In this document: one piece after another, positions 20,611 to 32,297 of the stretch | Layout of the letters: the number at the start of each line of letters is the position of its first letter | How positions within the stretch are numbered: position 1 is the stretch's first letter | DNA from: Blakeslea trispora | Taxonomy: Eukaryota; Mucoromycota; Mucoromycetes; Mucorales; Choanephoraceae | Assembly (NCBI GenBank): GCA_025331445.1 | Contig: JAIWNE010000033.1 | Span: 1-64,000 of the forward strand | DNA length: 64,000 bases | Direction of reading: 5' to 3' | The notes under the pieces: generated by a model | What the model saw: only the letters and a program-made list of their open reading frames with translations | What the model was told of the DNA's origin: nothing | Databases searched by the model: none | Program-made: the position numbers and the translations under genes

Positions 20611-20668
20611 GCTGTTCTGTGCTATTCTGTGCTGTTCTGTGCTGTTCTGTTACACTTCAGTGTAACAG
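20611..20668. repeat. 10-bp tandem repeat (x4) running into a perfect hairpin
   Basis: Four units of GCT(G/A)TTCTGT at 20611-20650. The last overlaps a perfect inverted repeat CTGTTACACT-TC-AGTGTAACAG at 20647-20668 (10-bp arms, 2-bp loop). Confidence 0.85.
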
Positions 20669-21742
20669 CACTATCCACTAGGTGTTGTTAGGTAGGTGGC
20701 CACTATCTAAAGCCACAATTGTGAATTGACTTTTAGCTTCGCTTCTATAGAGTCACATAGCTATATTTGATCAAAACGCGAAATAATTTGAATACACATG
20801 TCAATGATCAACCTAGAACGTGAAGAGTCCTGAGTCAGAATGGAAAAAATCGGATCATGTTGATTTTCACAAACACATTTTAGCCTGTGTATAATACTTT
20901 ATTTTTGACTGGCTTGAAAAAAACGGCTGCATGTGAAGACCAAAGCACTCATTGCTCATTTGGATTCCGTAGATCAAATGAATAACATGTTTAATATGTC
21001 TGTTAGCGGAAAGACTGGCGTCTCTTCAATATCATGAAGCTATCATTTGAATAGTGCTTCTTTGTATTCAAGAAGAAGTTTCTCACGGATCGATTGGTGC
21101 TTGAATTAGTAACGTCCCAAATTTGCCTTGGTTTATGTCTTTTTTTTTTCATTTTGCAATGTGTAGTTTACAAGCAAAAGAAGGATTTTAAATAGTTAGT
21201 CTGTCAGATTGACCCAAGTGCTTGTTAATAACTAATCAACAAGTCTCATTCCATCATGGTTTAATGCTCCCATTTTTAAGATACATTCATGTGAACATCA
21301 AAGTATAAGAATCGGTTATGTAAAATATAATACAAAATAACTTTGCCAATTTACTCTTGGTTGTTTTAACTTGACCGCTCTCTGGTTCATCAATTGTCAA
21401 GACATTTACTTGCTACATAAAATCTAAAGCAGTTAAAAACTATTCTATTTTCTAACCTCAATACGACAATATCCGTATTTCAAACACAGGTTCCTGATTT
21501 TCAGATGTCATAAATGTGATACAAAACCTTTTTGCCCCCTAATCCCCACGATAAAATTTAATTTTAAAAAAAATAATCGAGGCTTAAAACCGTAGACGCG
21601 TCTTACTTTACTAACAAAAAATGAAGCTCTACAGCACCAAGGTACAAGTAGGCAACTCCATCTTTTTATATTATTTATTTGTATTTATAGATATATGTAT
21701 GTATATGGTTCAATGAGTTGAGTGTATCTAATCAGAAGAAAT

Positions 21743-23020
<1,278 letters not shown>

Positions 23021-23089
23021 TTTTAAAATTAAAGATGAATGATAAAGAAAAAAAAAAAAAGAAAAAACGCGTATGTGAGAAATAAAAAG

Positions 23090-23100
23090 TCTTTTTATAT
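23090..23100 (-). promoter_or_regulatory. TATA-like box of the GAPDH gene
   Basis: ATATAAAAAG on the minus strand, some 70-80 bp before the start codon, followed by A/T-rich sequence up to the ATG. Confidence 0.5.
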
Positions 23101-23109
23101 CTTTTTTTC

Positions 23110-25856
23110 TTTTATTTGATCAAGATAAAATCAATAATGCTTTAGGGGCCAAAAAAAAAAAGTGGTCAAAAATAGTAACTTGTATAACTTTCCTGCTTAA
23201 AGATTGGTTACACATTAATAAGCTACCCAGTTTTATTATGAAAATTTTTTTTTGACTCAGATCTTTCTCGAGCGACTCAGGAGCTACTATTGACAGTAAT
23301 GGTGTGTCTTTTTTTTCAAAAATAAATATTTATTTAAGTGACTAGTCGCGTTTTTTTTTTAGCCAGAAAGAGATTTTAACGCTTCATTTAAAAAAAAAGA
23401 AAAGGACACTGCTTGTTGTATCTTTTTCATGATTCTACATTCTGCTTGTTTCGAGAAAAGAGCAAGTAATATGGGCTAAAGAAGAGAGAGAGAAAAGGGA
23501 ATGCTTATCTGATATAGCATGAAAGGGTTTCTTGCTCAATGTTGTTTGTTTGTTTTGTGTAATGATTTTATCTCTGATAATCAAGAATGGGGTTTTAAAA
23601 TTGTATTATCGATCAAACTTTCAATGAGAGAAAGAAAAATTGCTGTGCCTTTTATCTCAATTGAACCGTTTATCTGAAACAGTGTTATAGTTGTATAGTT
23701 AGTTGTCATTACAAAGTATATGAGTGTTGGATAACAAGATTGCTTTTTTGTTCATCTTGTTTTTTGTGCCTACTATACGACATACACCTGCTTCATGATA
23801 ACAATACAATACTTGACTGATAAGCATTTTTGAAAGAAGCTTTTAGGCTCTTAAACTATAAAGCAATACTCCCCCTTCATAGAATATAACTGCTTTTGTT
23901 TAAACTATAGACTGAAAGCCACTGTGTATAATAGGTTAAAGAGCCATTTACCCCATCTCAATGTAGCTATTTCATACCGTCTTTATAGAAGAAAAAAAAT
24001 ATATAATTTCCGAAAATACACTCTAGAAAAGCTTGGAGCGCATCATTGATACGACTTTTGCTAAATTTGTAGGTATACCATTAGCTACTTTTAAATCCCT
24101 GCTTTTATGCAAATAGGGGGTAAAGAGTAGCTTACCTAAAACATATAGTTCTTTAGAATGAAAAAAAAAAAAAGAAACTTTTTCAAATCAACTTGTTCAA
24201 GTACACAAGTTGAGAAAAAGTCAAAGGTTTTTTTTTTTAAGCTGTATTATTTCATCAAATAGTCGTATTCATCACACTATAACATATGCATGTGAAAAAC
24301 AATAATGAACAAAAAAAAACGCCTTTCTTTTTTTATAAAGTCATTTGTAATGCTATTGTCTGTTTTTTGCTTATATTCCTCTTTTGTAAAGTGTAACGTG
24401 AAATCAGAAATAGGCTTTACCATGAGAATCATATGCTAAACTACAATCGAAAGCCATTCAACTTCTACAAGCACGAATACATAAGCTAAAATACACTATA
24501 AACAATGACCAGAAAGCTACCTTTTGCTATTGAAAACAATTGAACAAGAAAAAAAAAGCATCAGTTTGTGTCATGCAATCATTGTTCTATTTTCTTTATT
24601 AAGGTTTTTCTTGTCTCCCTCACTTTTCTTTTTCTCTTCTCTTTTCTGTCCTTTCAATTTTTCGCTTTTTTTTTTTTCTTTCTTTCTTTTTTTTTCTCAC
24701 TTTTACTGTCCATTCAAAACACGAATCCTCTCTTCCAAATCTATCAAAGAAAGCAAAAAAAAAAAAAGGAGAAGCAAAAAAAAAAAAAGGAGAAGCAAAA
24801 AAAAAAAAAAGAAGAAGAAAGATGTGCTCTGTTATAGCAACATCTGAGCTAATAGGTGACAAATTAAACAACAGTTCAAACAACAATTACTGTTTGTTGC
24901 ATAAAGTATACTACTCTACTACTTGGTGTCCTCATTGTGGCCATAAGCTTTGTAAGTCAATTCTTTAAATGGAGAGACAAAGACCAGATTCTAATTGATT
25001 TTGAATGGCTAGAAAATGATATATTCATCTTGAACTCGAATGTATTTTCTAGTATGTTTTACAAGCAAAATTGCGCACGACCTTTTTTTTTTTTTCTTTT
25101 TTTAATTGTTGTGTTAACCAAAAAAAAAAAAAAAAAAAAAAGTCAAGAATTACAACTCTAGTGTTTAATAAATATCTTTAAATCGTAAACAGGCCTTTTT
25201 TTTTTTGTTTTCTTTGTTCACCAACTAAATTCCCTTTTTTTTTTTTCACAATACCTTATGACTCTGATACTATCGGATCCTCCGAACAAGAAATTGTCAC
25301 GAGCTGCAAAGAATTGTTTATCTTGTCCTTTTTTAAGATTTTATTGTTTTTAATTCACAAAGGATCTATGTGGGACTAAAGGAAATACTTGAAGAAGTTT
25401 AATTAGGATCCTCACTGCGAGTATTTCTAAAGTTGTCAATGACTCTTTAATACAAATTGCTGAAAAAATAAAGTGTTTATTAAGGTCTAGTGCTTATTGT
25501 TCAAATGATTTTTTTACTCAGACTCAGAAAATTGTATTCAGTATAGAATAAACATACAACAAATATGGCTTGTTGTATACGTAATAACAATAATACCAAA
25601 AACAATGGTAATGAACAAGAAGGGGAATATTTTTGGCTTTGCTTATTTATAGGTTTTTCTTTAAATAATAAGACCTTGTAAAGCATTACTGGCTTTCATT
25701 ACATTAAAAACAAAAGGATAAATCAGTCAGATTGTAAGAACATTATTAATTTATAATTAGTAGAATAGGGAAATATGAACGAATGAATTCTAGATACACA
25801 GATGATAATAGATATAAATGTATGAATGTTATAGTACAGAGAAAGAAGGCAGATAA
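23110..25856. other. 2.7-kb spacer, low complexity
   Basis: No gene supported. It contains many A and T runs, a 20-bp tandem repeat at about 24755-24815 (three units of AAAAAAAAAAAAGGAGAAGC type), an imperfect hairpin at about 24177-24220 (CTTTTTC...ACTTGT / ACAAGTTGAGAAAAAG), and a 20-A run near 25120. Frames of 60-107 codons here are Lys/Phe-rich homopolymer products. Confidence 0.6.
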
Positions 25857-27720
25857 TTATGTCTTGAGAAAGTATTCATGTATTTCCTCTAGAGATTTTC
25901 CAGATGTCTATTTAAGAAATTGAGTAACATGTAATCTTTGTTGTTCTCTGTACCACATACCTCAGGCATAAGACGAATCAACAATACCCAAAACACCAGA
26001 GAAACACCAGCATAGAACCAGAAAGTACCTGCCGTTGTCATGGATTCTGTCATGGATAGAAATGTGGTGGATACAATCAGATTACAGATCCAGTTGACTG
26101 CAGTGGCCACACCATTGGCTTTACCACGTATCGACATGGAGAACATTTCAGATTGAGCCAACCAGGGAATATAGCCAAGACCCAGAGCATAACTACCCAC
26201 ATAGACAATCAAAAAGGTAAGCAAGACACCTGTAATAGGACCATCCTGAGCTTGAGGTGGACAACCATTGGATGTGTTGAGAATATCAGACAGGTTGTTT
26301 TCTTTAAAGATACAGATATTCTGAGAGGCTGACCAGCCACATCGATCATCCAAGACACAACGAGCACAGTTGGCAGTGTATCCACCACATGTGGATTGTT
26401 GTACAGTAAAACCTTGTTGAGCAGCAAAAGTAGCACCCAGCGCAATCAAACCAGCAATCATGGTAATCATCGTAAACAAAAGCATCTTTCGACGACCCAC
26501 CTTGTCGATGACAGAGATGGCAATCGCCGTAAAGACCATGTTGGTACCAGAAACAATGATGGCTACACTGGTAGAACCTTCTGTGCTCTTGAAACCTGCC
26601 ATCTGCAAAATGGTAGCTGCATAATACATGGCTGCATTGAAGCCCGAAAGCTGTTGAGCTGCCTGAAGGATACAGGCAATAATCAGAGGCATAAAGTTGT
26701 CTCGATGAACAAAGTCTCGGAATGAACCAGAGCGACAGGTGTGAATATCCACATCAATCATCTGAACTTCACGCTCAATAAAGACATCTGTCACTGAATT
26801 GCCATATACTTTACGAATGGCCTCTTTTGCTTCCTCAATCTTTCCGATGGCTACCAATCGACGAGGAGATTCTGGAAGGAAAGGCATGATGATGAATTGA
26901 AAGAGTGCTGGAATACCAGCAATACCAAACATGTATCTCCAGCCGTTAGGAACAGAAGCAAATGCAATGTTCATGACATAAGCCACGACCTGACCAAAGG
27001 TCAATACCAACGTATTCAGTGTATTGAGTCGGCCTCTCATGTATTTGGGTGAAAGCTCACTCACGTAGACAGGCACAATCATGGATGCAATACCGACACC
27101 CAAACCAACTACAATTCTACCAAACAAAAGCACACCATAACTGGGTGCCAAGGCTAGAATGAGTGCACCAGCAATGAAAATCAAAGAAGAAACAATAACA
27201 AGGATCTATAAAAGAAATGTCAAAGCGGAATTTAACAAGAAAAACTAGTGTAGCCTTTACCTTGCGACCAAACCTATCCGTCAACTAAAAAAAAAAAAAG
27301 GAGCAAATTAATCAAATAAACATTGGTTATGCCATTGAACTTACAATGCCGGAAAAGAAGCCACCAAAGATTGCACCAAACGTGGTTCCGCCTACCACAA
27401 GTTCTTTTTGAACACTAGTCATATCGAAATCTTTTTGTAAAAGGGTCAAGGCACCCGAAATGACTAAAGGATGAAATAGAATAAGAAACTCTTGAATTTC
27501 AAAAACAGAAATGCTTACCACCGGTATCATAACCAAACAAGAATCCACCAATACATACACAAATGACAAGTGTATAGACAAAAGAAGATGCTTTTCCGGT
27601 CATTTCAGACTCATCCGAGATCTCTTCATGTGGTTCGAATACCTCGTCATGAGGGTCGAGCACCTTGTCTTTCTCCAGTTTTTCTTGTGAGCTCACTTTT
27701 TTGATGTCAGTTGAGCTCAT
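25857..27720 (-). CDS. HMIT/inositol-type MFS transporter with Cys-rich loop (546 aa)
   Basis: Exons 27720-27519, 27463-27345, 27284-27261 (24 nt), 27205-25961 and 25907-25857. The cytosolic N-terminus is acidic. Sugar-porter motifs: GGFLFGYDTGVISGAL, GRIVVGLGVGIASMIVPVYVSELSP, PFLPESPRRLV, QQLSGFNAAMYYA, DKVGRR and PETSGKSLEE; the last is only recovered through the final 53-bp intron. Between helices 9 and 10 is a long loop with about eight Cys (STCGGYTANCARCV, DRCGW), resembling the PSI-like loop of plant and animal H+/myo-inositol symporters. Myo-inositol/H+ symport at the plasma membrane is therefore the best guess, though substrate specificity is inferred. The 24-nt exon encodes LTDRFGRK, the conserved helix 2-3 loop. 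Confidence 0.9.
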
Positions 27721-28670
27721 TTTGTTAAAAAAAAACAGAGATCTTGTTAATCTCGGAGAAACTTAATAAAAAAAAAGAGAGAGAGAGAAAAAGGTGGGGG
27801 CGGGATTCAGGGATTTTAAAACAATTGGTAATGAAAAAAAAAAAAGGGCTGCTGAATTCAAAGTGAAAAAAAAAAAATTCTCATGAAAAAAAAAAACAAT
27901 AATCTCTTCTAATGACAAAGTTTAGACACAAAGAAGAAGGATTTACTTTAGACTTCTTGAATGCGCCATGTCACATGACTTTTTCTCCATTTGTTTGCTC
28001 TACACTTTAATTGAAGCACGGTGATAGCGCCAATCGGATGAAAGAATAGAAAAAATTTTTCCCGAACAGTGTCTCCCTCCCCCTTAGGATGAACTTGCGG
28101 AAAGAAAAAAACAATCAAGTTTGTCTATCCTGTCTATCCTGTCTTTATCTGTATCTGAACTCTTTTTTTTTTTCTTTCACTTTAACGCTATTCTCAACAA
28201 CCTTATAAATTAACTCCTAATTTATTTATTTTGACTAACCGTGTCTGCAATAAGGTTATTTAAGCTAAAGAAATCATAACATATTAAAGAAAAGAAGTAG
28301 AGTGTCTTGATGGTCTCATTCTCAAAAGAAGAGCATTTTGTATGTCTATAGACAGATTCAACAACAACAACAAAGTACGTGTTTCTTGCTTTGTGGGTAT
28401 ACAAAGAACGCCCTTGTGATCCAATAGATCATAAAATGCATTTAGGCTGCTTTTTCTTTTTTTTTTTTTTGAAACATGCGTAACAAAAAGAAAGAGAGTT
28501 AGTGCTTATTGGTTTGAGTAACATTCAGGCTTATTCTAATGATCATAATAAAGAGAACTACCAAACAAGTCTTTACTATAGTCTTGATCAAGGATATACT
28601 ATGCCATCCAATAAAGGAGGTACCATAGCGTGCGATAAAACAAACAAGCCGATATTCTTCTGAAACATGT
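27721..28670. other. Promoter and spacer upstream of the inositol-type transporter
   Basis: A-runs and GA-rich sequence next to the transporter start, a tandem TCTATCCTG at 28122-28142, T-runs. No gene supported; a 60-codon hydrophobic frame at 28499-28681 overlaps the small gene to its right and is not called. Confidence 0.45.
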
Positions 28671-29018
28671 TTATTCTGCATCGTAGCGATCTCTCATTTT
28701 CACACCATCAGAACAACCTAAAACCCACAGAGTGTTTTCTATTGACTTTGTCCAATCCTGAATCATAACAATAGTACCCTAGAGAAACAAGCTAACTGGA
28801 TAACATTCAATCAAACAATACACGTCTTTACCCTTCAAATTTACCTCGGGATGAAAACTAACCATATCACGCCACTCTAAAGAAGAAAAGCAACATCATG
28901 TTGTTTCTTAAACATCTGGAGATAGATTCAGTAAAGAGTAAAAGAAAAAAGGTTGGTTATCTTCCTGAATACTAGTAAACAAGTGCTTTTCTATAGTGCC
29001 TGAATTGAATGACAACAT
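28671..29018 (-). CDS. Small spliced gene, 80 aa, unknown function
   Basis: Exons 29018-28914 (MLSFNSGTIEKHLF...), 28874-28845 (WRDMVSFHPE) and 28778-28671 (GTIVMIQDWTKS...RDRYDAE, TAA) join in one frame. A TATATAAG box sits about 35 bp before the ATG. The second intron (66 bp, GTAAAT...CTAG) is convincing; the first is only 39 bp with a weak GTTTAA donor. The sequence is compositionally protein-like (Trp, Cys and His kept, no low complexity) and no longer frame covers it. No family recognised; cytosolic, with no signal or membrane segment. Confidence 0.5.
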
Positions 29019-29048
29019 ACTCTTTAAGAAAAGTGAGGAAAAGATGTT

Positions 29049-29060
29049 CTCTTATATAGC
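29049..29060 (-). promoter_or_regulatory. TATA box before the 80-aa gene
   Basis: GCTATATAAGAG on the minus strand, about 35 bp upstream of the ATG at 29018. Confidence 0.45.
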
Positions 29061-29384
29061 TCAAACCAGGCACTTTATTTAGAGTTATCTCTTTAAACCA
29101 ATTTAAGTAACGTGACATCATTCAACACACACACATACACACACACAGTCCCCAATTGACGGTTGAATTGACTGAAACATGAATCGTTTGTGTTTATTTT
29201 ACAGATAATTTTTTTTTTTTATTTTATTTTTTAAAAAAAAAAGAGGGCTATGTACTAAAGAAGAAAATATTTATCATATTTATATTTATATATATACGGG
29301 ACAGAACTAGAGTGGTTTCTTCACTTTTTTCATAAAAAAAACAAATAGGAGAGAGGGGGTATGAGGATGATTTGAAGTTGGTTT
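29061..29384. other. Spacer with CA repeat
   Basis: A (CA)n tract at 29125-29146 and T-runs; no gene seen. Confidence 0.5.
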
Positions 29385-29747
29385 CTATTTAAGAGAAGAG
29401 CCATAGGACATGGATCGTCTTCTGGCACCTTCAAATGCATTTTGAAGTGAAAGCGCAGTTGGCATGAAAAATGTGTTACTGGGTGCAGAGCTTGATAGAT
29501 CACTTGAAGAATCTAGGATAGATTGAGTGGAAGATACACTGGTTGGTGAAGTAGACAACAAGCCTCTTGAGAAAGGAGAAGGCAATGATTGACGATGTGT
29601 TTGTGAGGATGGTACAGGCATACTGTTGGTGGATAGTTGAGTTGTGTCTGACATACGACGATGATGAAAAGGAGCACAGGAAGAGGTATGAGATGCAAAG
29701 GTGTCTGTCTTTTCAAAGGTTCTACCACATTTACAACGGAAAGGCAT
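29385..29747 (-). CDS. Small zinc-finger protein (120 aa)
   Basis: Single exon. The N-terminus MPFRCKCGRTFEKTDTFASH, followed by TSSC, is a compact Cys-x-Cys...His-x4-Cys finger at residues 5-24. It is followed by a Ser/Thr/Pro-rich tail (over 40% of residues ~40-95) that ends in a basic ARRRSMSYGSS motif, a plausible phosphorylation or nuclear-localisation site. The architecture (one short finger plus disordered tail) is that of many small fungal regulators, so a nucleic-acid or protein-binding role is likely. No specific orthologue recognised. Confidence 0.72.
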   Translation of the reverse strand: MPFRCKCGRTFEKTDTFASHTSSCAPFHHRRMSDTTQLSTNSMPVPSSQTHRQSLPSPFSRGLLSTSPTSVSSTQSILDSSSDLSSSAPSNTFFMPTALSLQNAFEGARRRSMSYGSSLK

Positions 29748-30468
29748 GATGAATTTGAAAAAAAAAAGAGAGAAAAAGAAAAAAAAAAAGATGATTTATA
29801 TACCATTGATTTCATGCTGTGTGAGAAAATGAAAGGTGTATTTCACCATTTATGGAAGGTAATATGCTTATCATGACCCAATCAAATAGGGTTATTTAGA
29901 GATAAGATTTATATGTTTTTTTTTTCATGCAAAAAAAAAAAAAAACTCAAATGAAATAATTTGGTAATCTTTTTTTTTAAGATGAAAAAAAAGTGCCTGT
30001 TTAGAAAATAAAGAAAGAAAGAGAGAAAACTATATCTTGTTTTACATATAAAAAGGGGATTTTTTTAATGAGATAAAACACTCTATTCGTCTTGCTGATC
30101 CTTTTTATAGAGTTGATCAGCAGTGCTCTCTCTCATATAAACTCATAGTGGGGGAAGAAAATAAGCTTTTATAAACCAACATTTTAGGAAAGGGGGAGGG
30201 CAGAAAAATAAAAAGGATAAACAAGATCAACTGACCGAGTAACTTATTTTTTTACAAATAAATGACTAAAAAACGAAAAAGAAAAAAAAAGATTGCCCTA
30301 GGGAAACTATCCTATTCTCTTTCTACTGTTTAGTGCTAAATATGAGAAACTGTTGTCAATTAGATCAAACAAATTTCATTGGTTCATTTGGTTGTCACAA
30401 GAAAAAAAGAGAGACATATTCCTTTAGATGAGTTGACAACTATGGGTTGTACAAGATAAGTTTATTCA
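29748..30468. other. Spacer, zinc finger / BTB gene
   Basis: A/T runs, GA-rich patches and a G-rich patch near 30190. Nothing gene-like. Confidence 0.5.
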
Positions 30469-31751
30469 TCATGTCTTTAAAAACTGTCGCTTAAGATTCA
30501 GCCTAAACTTTGAACCAATGGCCTCTAAGCGAAGTGCATTCAAGGTAAGCCTATCTTGTATTTCATGAATACTGCAAATAGCCCTTTCTAGCACAAAGGA
30601 TGATCTCTGGCATCCACCTTGACATCGTTGACATACTTTCCAGTCTGTCTCAATCATATCATTATCTAGACAATCCTGTAGTGACTGGACTTGCTGATGA
30701 TCGTCGATGGTGATGGCACAGTGTTGATCCAGATAGATCTCTTGATTGACTTGAGCTACATTGATTTTACGTGCAATATGCTTCATTTTATTCATATCTT
30801 GTTCTTTCATATCAAACGTCAATTTGATCTGGCTGTCTCGCTTATGAAGGTGAAGTGTGATGTCTGCTACCTGAACCAAGAGGGCATGAGGAGGACTATC
30901 GGCCAATCGCTTGTATTGTAGCTGTGTTGCATGCCAACTCTTGATAGTCTTCATCTCACTTTGCTGATAGTGTTTGGCATGCTCTGGAGGCAACACATTG
31001 ACCAATCGAATATCCTGTAAGAGCAACAAGACTTCCAGATTCGTTGTATCCCCAAACCCAGCCACTGCTTGTTGTGCTATCAGTAGTTTATCACTCAACT
31101 GACGAAGCACATAATACTGTGCATCTCTCAACAGATTCTTTCGGTGCATTTCATCTCGAATATGGATTGTATAGCCACGAAGGTGATTGACGATATCTTC
31201 AAAGATATCAGGATCACGATCAATGTAGATGGGTGTATTGTTCGTTTCTTCATCTGTATGAGGTGATAGTAGAGAATGTCTTAGGGGACCTGTAAAGAAG
31301 TTCCTTGTGCCATCTAAAGGACAGAAGTAAGAAAAAGCCATATTGGTTTTATAATAGGTATTTGCTTGCCTTTCTTGAGCAATTCCCAAGGTAGTCTGAA
31401 TACTCTTCCACCTACATTTAGATAGAGATAATCCTGCAAGAGCTTCTTGAGTCTCTGTAGACCATAATAAGAAGCATCGTACACCAAAGACTGATTCTGA
31501 ATATCATCCTTGGGTTGGATATAATAGCCTCTTAAATGGCGTACAATCAGCTCAAAGATATCTGGGTCTCTGTCGATATGCATCACTCTTGTCTTTTTCT
31601 TTCTAAAGTGATCTAGAAAGAAATTGCTTGGACCATCACTCTTGAGAGATTCCCAGCTAAGTCGAAATACCTTGCCACCCACAATCAACGTATAGACTGT
31701 TTGGTTGGGTGGATCATGTTCAAGAAGGGTATCATCTTGACGTGTTTGCTT

Positions 31752-31787
<36 letters not shown>

Positions 31788-32297
31788 CGGTTGTTGTCGC
31801 TCTGACTCTTCTTCTGGATTGGAAGGTGAAGTACTGGTAGAAGGAGGAGGAGTATGTGTAGTTGTTGTTTGAAACGAGGATATGGGTTTCTGATGGGAAG
31901 GTGTGGGCATCACAGTAGGTATGGATGGCATCGTAGGTTTTGGTGGTGTGGTATGCATATGAGGTGATATGCTGTTATCGGATGAGATGACTTGAGTCAG
32001 ATTGTTTGGTATGGCAGTGGTAGGTATAGTGTCTCCAAAGGTTGAACTTGGGTTATTGTTGTCACTAAAGAACATGAGAAAGTCTTGAGGTATTGTGGCA
32101 TCGAGAGTAAAATCTTGATTCAGATGACTGATAGCGTTGAAATCGTAACCAAAGTCCATAAGCTGAGACTGATCAAAAGGTCGTGATGTCCCTGTTTCGA
32201 CTGTTTTCCTTCTTTTGTTGCTAGCCATAGTCTCACTAGCATTTGGTTCAGTTGTGAAGGAACTAGGGTTGTATATAATATCTTCTTGGTGATTCAT
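30469..32297 (-). CDS. Protein with two T1/BTB (KCTD-type) domains (590 aa)
   Basis: Exons 32297-31370 and 31313-30469, joined by a 56-bp intron with a GC donor (GCAAGC...TTTAG). N-terminal ~175 residues are Ser/Thr/Pro-rich with a poly-Gln tract (DNA 31751-31786) and a basic NKRRK motif. First T1 domain ~residues 205-290: YTLIVGGKVFRLSWESL, NFFLDHFR, HIDRDPDIFELIVRHLRGY, ASYYGLQRL. Second ~295-400: YLNVGGRVFRLPWELL, NFFTGPLR, YIDRDPDIFEDIVNHLRGY, AQYYVLRQL. The C-terminal ~190 residues contain KVCQRCQGGCQRS but no known domain. KCTD-type T1 domains oligomerise and often serve as adaptors for cullin-3 ligases or transcriptional regulators. The tandem arrangement looks like an internal duplication. 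Confidence 0.88.
31314..31369 (-). other. GC-AG intron of the double-T1 gene
   Basis: The exon ending ...ELLKK joins to DGTRNFF only if the intron begins GCAAGC. The equivalent place in the first T1 domain reads SDGPSNFF, confirming the junction. Confidence 0.8.

Larger units (their letters stand above)
19219..21742. other. Long spacer MCC2 / GAPDH with a coding relic and a hairpin
   Basis: Holds the minus-strand relic at 19736-20495 and the tandem-repeat hairpin at 20611-20668. Otherwise AT-rich, with no recognisable gene. The 62-codon plus frame at 19440 has no support. Confidence 0.5.

Noticed and set aside
24524..24886. Overlapping Phe/Ser/Lys-rich frames on both strands
   Set aside because: They are products of T/A homopolymers and the AAAAGGAGAAGC tandem repeat, not genes.
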